A DNA stretch of 9,865 bases from an uncultured Streptococcus sp. (GTDB taxonomy: Bacteria; Bacillota; Bacilli; Lactobacillales; Streptococcaceae): positions 1 through 9,865 of the forward strand of contig NZ_CAUFJQ010000067.1 of NCBI RefSeq assembly GCF_959025735.1, read 5' to 3'. Under the pieces are notes generated by a model. The model had not been told where the DNA came from. It did no database searches and saw nothing but the letters and a program-made list of their open reading frames with translations. Below are positions 7,253 through 9,865 of this stretch, one piece after another (the first letter of the stretch is position 1; every line of letters starts with the position of its first letter). The position numbers were made by a program, and so were the translations under genes.

Positions 7253-7842
7253 GATTCTTTCTCACTTCTTAAAATATAATAGCCTTTGTCTTTTTTTACG
7301 ATCTCACAATTGCCAAACGTCTCTTCCATCTTGGCCTTAGCACTTGGAGCACCTTGCTTTTTCTGAATGACAATGGTCAAGTCTCCACCTGGCTTCAAAT
7401 GATCAAAACTACCCGTAATCACCTGATGCACCACTTTCTTACCGGCTCGGATCGGCGGATTGCTGATCACATGGTCAAAGACCCCTTCAACCGCATCATA
7501 GACATCCGAAGAAAAGATCTGAGCTTCCACGCCATTTCGGCTGGCATTTTTATTAGCCAAGTCAAGCGCCCGCTCATTGACATCCACCATGGTCACGGCG
7601 ACTCCCTGTGCTTTAGCTAGAGAGAGGCCAATTGGACCATAGCCACAACCGACATCAAGAACGCTTTCCCCTCCTTGGAAATCCAGGGTTGATAAGAGCA
7701 CCTGACTTCCATAATCTATCATTTTTTTACTAAAGACGCCCGCATCTGTATAGAAATTCATCTTTTGTCCCAATAAAACAACAGCCAGATCATGAATATC
7801 ATGGGCTGCATCTGGGTTTATATCGAAATACATTTTACTCAT
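7249..7842 (-). CDS. RsmC-like class I SAM-dependent methyltransferase (probable rRNA guanine-N2 methyltransferase)
   Basis: A 197-residue single-domain methyltransferase. The S-adenosylmethionine loop VLDVGCGYGPIG is at 61-72, an acidic ribose-binding residue at Asp87 (MVDVNERAL), and the catalytic NPPIRAGK at 128-135. The NPP motif with the following glycine is typical of N2-guanine methyltransferases such as RsmC (16S rRNA G1207). Gram-positive members (the YbxB type) lack the extra N-terminal domain of E. coli RsmC, as here. The rRNA target is inferred from the family. It is the first gene of the operon and overlaps pdp by four bases. No ribosome site precedes the ATG, and an extended -10 box lies only 6 bases upstream, so the message may be leaderless. 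An in-frame ATG three codons later at 7833 also lacks a clear ribosome site. Confidence 0.85.
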   Translation of the reverse strand: MSKMYFDINPDAAHDIHDLAVVLLGQKMNFYTDAGVFSKKMIDYGSQVLLSTLDFQGGESVLDVGCGYGPIGLSLAKAQGVAVTMVDVNERALDLANKNASRNGVEAQIFSSDVYDAVEGVFDHVISNPPIRAGKKVVHQVITGSFDHLKPGGDLTIVIQKKQGAPSAKAKMEETFGNCEIVKKDKGYYILRSEKES

Positions 7843-7848
7843 AAGGTT

Positions 7849-7877
7849 ATTTTATCATAATTCATTCGTTTTTTAAA
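7849..7877 (-). promoter_or_regulatory. predicted sigma-A promoter of the nucleoside operon
   Basis: On the minus strand TTTAAA (7877-7872) is followed by exactly 17 bases and TAAAAT (7854-7849), and the -10 carries the extended TGn motif (TGATAAAAT). The predicted start of transcription falls at or next to the A of the first ATG at 7842. An overlapping TATGAT (7859-7854) is an alternative -10 but has no good -35; it too would give a leader of only a few bases. Confidence 0.65.
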
Positions 7878-7886
7878 TCGTTTACA
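7873..7886 (-). promoter_or_regulatory. CcpA cre-like site between the divergent promoters
   Basis: The minus strand reads TGTAAACGATTTAA, which follows the catabolite-responsive consensus TGWAARCGYTWNCW except at two positions (A for Y, A for C). It covers most of the -35 of the nucleoside operon and the whole -35 of coaA. CcpA bound here would block RNA polymerase, which would fit glucose repression of nucleoside catabolism. Site and role are predictions; the central CG and left half are good, the right half is weaker. Confidence 0.45.
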
Positions 7887-7909
7887 CGACCTCTAAAAAT
7901 TGGTATACT
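7881..7909 (+). promoter_or_regulatory. coaA: sigma-A promoter of coaA
   Basis: TTTACA at 7881-7886, a 17-base spacer and TATACT at 7904-7909 are close to consensus. Transcription should begin near 7916, leaving a leader of about 18 bases that carries AGGAG at 7923-7927, six bases before the coaA ATG. Its -35 lies 3 bases from the -35 of the opposite promoter. Confidence 0.85.
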
Positions 7910-7933
7910 AAAGACTACAAATAGGAGTGACAT

Positions 7934-8854
7934 ATGGACAAAGAATTTCTACATTTTGAAAAAATCAATCGGGAAACCTGGCAAAATTTGCATCGCAAAA
8001 CCACCCCGCCTCTCTCTCAAACAGAGCTAAATTCTATTAAAAGTTTTAACGACCGCATCAACCTTCAGGATGTGCGTGACATCTACCTGCCTTTGACAAA
8101 CTTGATCGGAATCTACAAGCGTTCCAAAGAAGATTTAGCCTTCTCAAAAGGGATTTTTCTTCAAAAAACCAGTGAACGCCAACCCTTTATCATTGGGGTT
8201 TCAGGGAGTGTTGCTGTTGGGAAATCCACCACTAGCCGTCTTCTACAGATCCTGCTTTCGCGGACCTTCGAAGGCTCTACCGTGGAATTGGTGACAACAG
8301 ATGGCTTTCTCTATCCAAATGCTGTCTTAAAAGAACAAGAGCTCCTCAATCGAAAAGGATTTCCGGAAAGCTATGACATGGAATTGCTTCTTGACTTTCT
8401 CAATCAAATAAAAAACAACAAGAGTGTTGAAATCCCTGTCTATTCCCACGAAATATACGATATTGTCCCAGATGAGAAGCAAATGATTTTACCGGCTGAT
8501 TTTGTCATTGTAGAAGGGATCAATGTCTTTCAAAATCCGCAAAATGACAGTCTCTATATGACTGATTTCTTTGATTTTTCAATCTATGTGGATGCCGCAG
8601 TCGATGATATCGAATCTTGGTATATCGATCGCTTCCAAAAACTCCTTGCGTTAGCTCAGAATGATCCCAAGAACTACTACTATCGATTTACGGAACAACC
8701 CTTAGAGGAAGTTTTAAAGATGGCCCATCAGGTCTGGGAATCCATTAATTTAGTCAATTTGCAACATTACATTCAACCAACCAGAAACCGGGCTGATCTG
8801 ATTCTCCATAAGGCAACCAACCATGAAATCGACGAAATTTATCTCAAACGCTAG
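7934..8854 (+). CDS. coaA: type I pantothenate kinase
   Basis: Cytoplasmic ATP-dependent kinase of 306 residues that phosphorylates pantothenate, the first and usually rate-limiting step of coenzyme A synthesis. The P-loop GSVAVGKS is at 91-98, preceded by the hydrophobic strand FIIGVS. VTTDGFLYPN, RKGFPESYD and the FVIVEGINV strand with the following QNP are all characteristic of the CoaA (PanK-I) family, and the C-terminal region reading W-x-SINLVNLQHYI-x-PTRNRADLIL is complete. Length matches the family. The ATG has AGGAG six bases upstream and its own promoter, divergent from the nucleoside operon. Type I enzymes are feedback-inhibited by CoA in E. coli; I cannot judge this here. The 110 bases between its stop and rpsT contain no convincing terminator stem, so some transcripts may run into rpsT. 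Confidence 0.95.
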   Translation: MDKEFLHFEKINRETWQNLHRKTTPPLSQTELNSIKSFNDRINLQDVRDIYLPLTNLIGIYKRSKEDLAFSKGIFLQKTSERQPFIIGVSGSVAVGKSTTSRLLQILLSRTFEGSTVELVTTDGFLYPNAVLKEQELLNRKGFPESYDMELLLDFLNQIKNNKSVEIPVYSHEIYDIVPDEKQMILPADFVIVEGINVFQNPQNDSLYMTDFFDFSIYVDAAVDDIESWYIDRFQKLLALAQNDPKNYYYRFTEQPLEEVLKMAHQVWESINLVNLQHYIQPTRNRADLILHKATNHEIDEIYLKR

Positions 8855-8903
8855 AGAAAATGGCCTTTTACCGGTACTTTTTTAAGGAAAAGCTATTTTA
8901 GGC

Positions 8904-8932
8904 TTGTCAAATCATAACTTTTCATATATAAT
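8904..8932 (+). promoter_or_regulatory. rpsT: strong sigma-A promoter of rpsT
   Basis: TTGTCA at 8904-8909, a 17-base spacer and a perfect TATAAT at 8927-8932. The expected start is near 8939, giving a leader of about 27 bases to the TTG start codon. This is the best promoter in the window, as expected for a ribosomal protein gene. Confidence 0.9.
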
Positions 8933-8965
8933 GAGATAGTTAGATTATCAATGGAGGTGAATAAC

Positions 8966-9199
8966 TTGGCAAACATTAAATCAGCTATCAAACGCGCTGA
9001 ATTGAACGTTAAACAAAACGAAAAAAACTCAGCTCAAAAATCAGCTATGCGTACTGCAATCAAAGCTTTTGAAGCAAACCCATCTGAAGAACTTTACCGC
9101 GCTGCTAGCTCAGCTATCGATAAAGCAGAAACTAAAGGTTTGATCCACAAGAACAAAGCTAGCCGTGATAAAGCACGTCTTGCAGCGAAACTTGGTTAA
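8966..9199 (+). CDS. rpsT: 30S ribosomal protein S20
   Basis: Basic, helical protein of 77 residues that binds 16S rRNA early in 30S assembly. The N-terminus (M)ANIKSAIKRAELNVKQNEKN and the C-terminal TKGLIHKNKASRDKARLAAKL are typical bacterial S20, and length is as expected. The true start is the TTG at 8966: GGAGGTG at 8953-8959 is a strong ribosome site 6 bases before it, and translation from it gives the canonical MANIKSAIKR. The in-frame ATG at 8951 would add five residues and would include the ribosome site. A rare start codon at S20 is also known in E. coli (UUG), where it takes part in autogenous control. It has its own promoter and terminator. Confidence 0.96.
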   Translation: MANIKSAIKRAELNVKQNEKNSAQKSAMRTAIKAFEANPSEELYRAASSAIDKAETKGLIHKNKASRDKARLAAKLG

Positions 9200-9219
9200 T
9201 CAAGAACAGCATAAAAATC

Positions 9220-9240
9220 AAGCTCTCCGGAGCTTTTTTT
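9220..9240 (+). terminator. intrinsic terminator after rpsT
   Basis: AAGCTC at 9220-9225 pairs with GAGCTT at 9230-9235 across a TCCG tetraloop, followed by a T-tract running to 9240. The upstream A-run (9213-9217) could extend pairing with the T-tract. It lies 20 bases past the rpsT stop and 25 bases before the next gene. Confidence 0.88.
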
Positions 9241-9265
9241 GTGCCTAAATTTTTGAGAGGTGCTT

Positions 9266-9775
9266 ATGAAAATCGTTATTATCGGCTATTCTGGCTCAGG
9301 TAAATCCACCTTGGCTGAAAACTTATCCCGCCACTACTCCATTCCCAAGCTCCACATGGACACCCTTCAATTTAAACCGGGTTGGATAGACAGTGACCGG
9401 AATTGGATGGAGAAAGAGATGAGACAGTTTCTTATTGACCATAGAGACTGGGTCATTGATGGCAATTACTCTTGGTGCTGCTATGAGGAAAGAATGGAGC
9501 AAGCCGACCAGATTATCTTTCTCAACTTCTCTCGTTGGAACTGCCTCTTTAGAGCCTGGAAACGATACCGCCGTTATAAAGGACGCGTCCGTGAGAGTAT
9601 GGCGGCAGGTTGCCCCGAACGCTTTGACTATGAATTCATCAGTTGGATTCTTTGGGACGGTCGCCAAGCCAGACAGGTCACACGCTATCAGACTATCGGC
9701 CAAAACTATCCAGACAAATTTGTCTCTCTCAAGAATCAAAAAGAGCTGGATGCGTTTCTAAAAAACATACAATAA
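9266..9775 (+). CDS. P-loop 'topology modulation' protein, adenylate-kinase-like fold
   Basis: A 169-residue nucleoside/adenylate-kinase-like P-loop protein of the group usually annotated as DNA topology modulation protein (FlaR-related). Walker A GYSGSGKST is at 7-15, followed by the group-typical KLHMDTLQFKPGW (about 29-41) with an acidic Asp33-type residue, and WVIDGNY (about 63-69). A basic, aromatic-rich middle section (RWNCLFRAWKRYRRYKGR) resembles the lid region. The annotated role in topology rests on old work and the real substrate is unknown; a small-molecule or nucleotide kinase is equally possible. The ATG at 9266 has GAGAGGTG just upstream; a GTG two codons earlier would overlap that site. 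No promoter is evident in the 66 bases after rpsT, so expression may depend on read-through of the rpsT terminator. Confidence 0.8.
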   Translation: MKIVIIGYSGSGKSTLAENLSRHYSIPKLHMDTLQFKPGWIDSDRNWMEKEMRQFLIDHRDWVIDGNYSWCCYEERMEQADQIIFLNFSRWNCLFRAWKRYRRYKGRVRESMAAGCPERFDYEFISWILWDGRQARQVTRYQTIGQNYPDKFVSLKNQKELDAFLKNIQ

Positions 9776-9802
9776 AAAGGTTGGAGATTTTAACCCCAAC
9801 CT
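9771..9802 (-). terminator. intrinsic terminator for a minus-strand gene to the right
   Basis: On the minus strand AGGUUGGGG pairs with CUCCAACCU (9 bp including one G-U), and UUUUAUU follows, running over the stop codon of the plus-strand gene. On the plus strand the wobble is a mismatch and no T-tract follows the stem. The orientation therefore points to a convergent gene outside the window. It shares GAGGTTGGG on the same strand with the terminator at 60-99. The rest of the window, 9803-9865, shows no gene. Confidence 0.65.
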
Positions 9803-9865
9803 CAGATTGTAGACAAAGTCATATTAAAAACTTTCCTTAGGTGAGTACGGACGTCAGCGAACTTC

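Noticed and set aside
8855..8903. Possible terminator after coaA (TACCGGTA palindrome followed by T6)
   Set aside because: The palindrome has no loop and cannot form a proper stem with room to fold. No other stable stem precedes the T-run, so I do not call a terminator.
9323..9739. 138-codon minus-strand open frame opposite the kinase-like gene
   Set aside because: The plus-strand product has a clear Walker A motif and family signatures; the antisense product shows none and lacks a good ribosome site.
1..9865. Mobile element, defence system, CRISPR or toxin-antitoxin
   Set aside because: No transposase, integrase, direct-repeat array, target-site duplication or small toxin-antitoxin gene pair is visible. 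All genes are core metabolic, transport or ribosomal, with similar composition.

Overview
The window looks like a chromosomal segment of a viridans-type Streptococcus. Low-to-moderate GC, strong AGGAGG-type ribosome sites, short U-tract terminators and the gene content all point that way: a pdp-deoC-cdd-bmpA-nupABC block next to a divergent coaA-rpsT pair. I cannot name the species. I see no prophage, insertion sequence, CRISPR array, tRNA or rRNA, and no non-coding stretch longer than about 130 bases.

Minus strand, 7842 down to 108: eight genes in one direction form a nucleoside salvage and uptake operon. In transcription order they are an RsmC-like rRNA methyltransferase, pyrimidine-nucleoside phosphorylase (pdp), deoxyribose-phosphate aldolase (deoC), cytidine deaminase (cdd), a BmpA/PnrA-type nucleoside-binding lipoprotein (bmpA), an ABC ATPase (nupA) and two permeases (nupB, nupC). 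Most junctions overlap or are a few bases apart. The exception is bmpA to nupA, where 128 bases hold three consecutive hairpins, the first a clear terminator. The operon ends in a terminator at 60-99 whose stem is continuous only in the minus-strand RNA.

Together these genes import nucleosides (BmpA-NupABC), deaminate cytidine to uridine (Cdd), phosphorolyse uridine or thymidine to base plus (deoxy)ribose-1-phosphate (Pdp), and cleave deoxyribose-5-phosphate to glyceraldehyde-3-phosphate and acetaldehyde (DeoC). Phosphopentomutase and purine nucleoside phosphorylase are not in the window and must be elsewhere.

Plus strand, 7934 to 9775: coaA (type I pantothenate kinase), rpsT (ribosomal protein S20, TTG start) and a small P-loop kinase-like 'topology modulation' protein. 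coaA and rpsT each have an excellent sigma-A promoter.

The 91-base divergent region 7843-7933 is the main control point. Two promoters lie back to back with their -35 boxes 3 bases apart, a CcpA cre-like sequence spans both -35 boxes, and the minus-strand promoter is so close to the first ATG that the operon mRNA is predicted to be leaderless. A hairpin just after 9775 is oriented as a terminator for an unseen minus-strand gene entering from the right. I did not find an undescribed system; the points of interest are regulatory.
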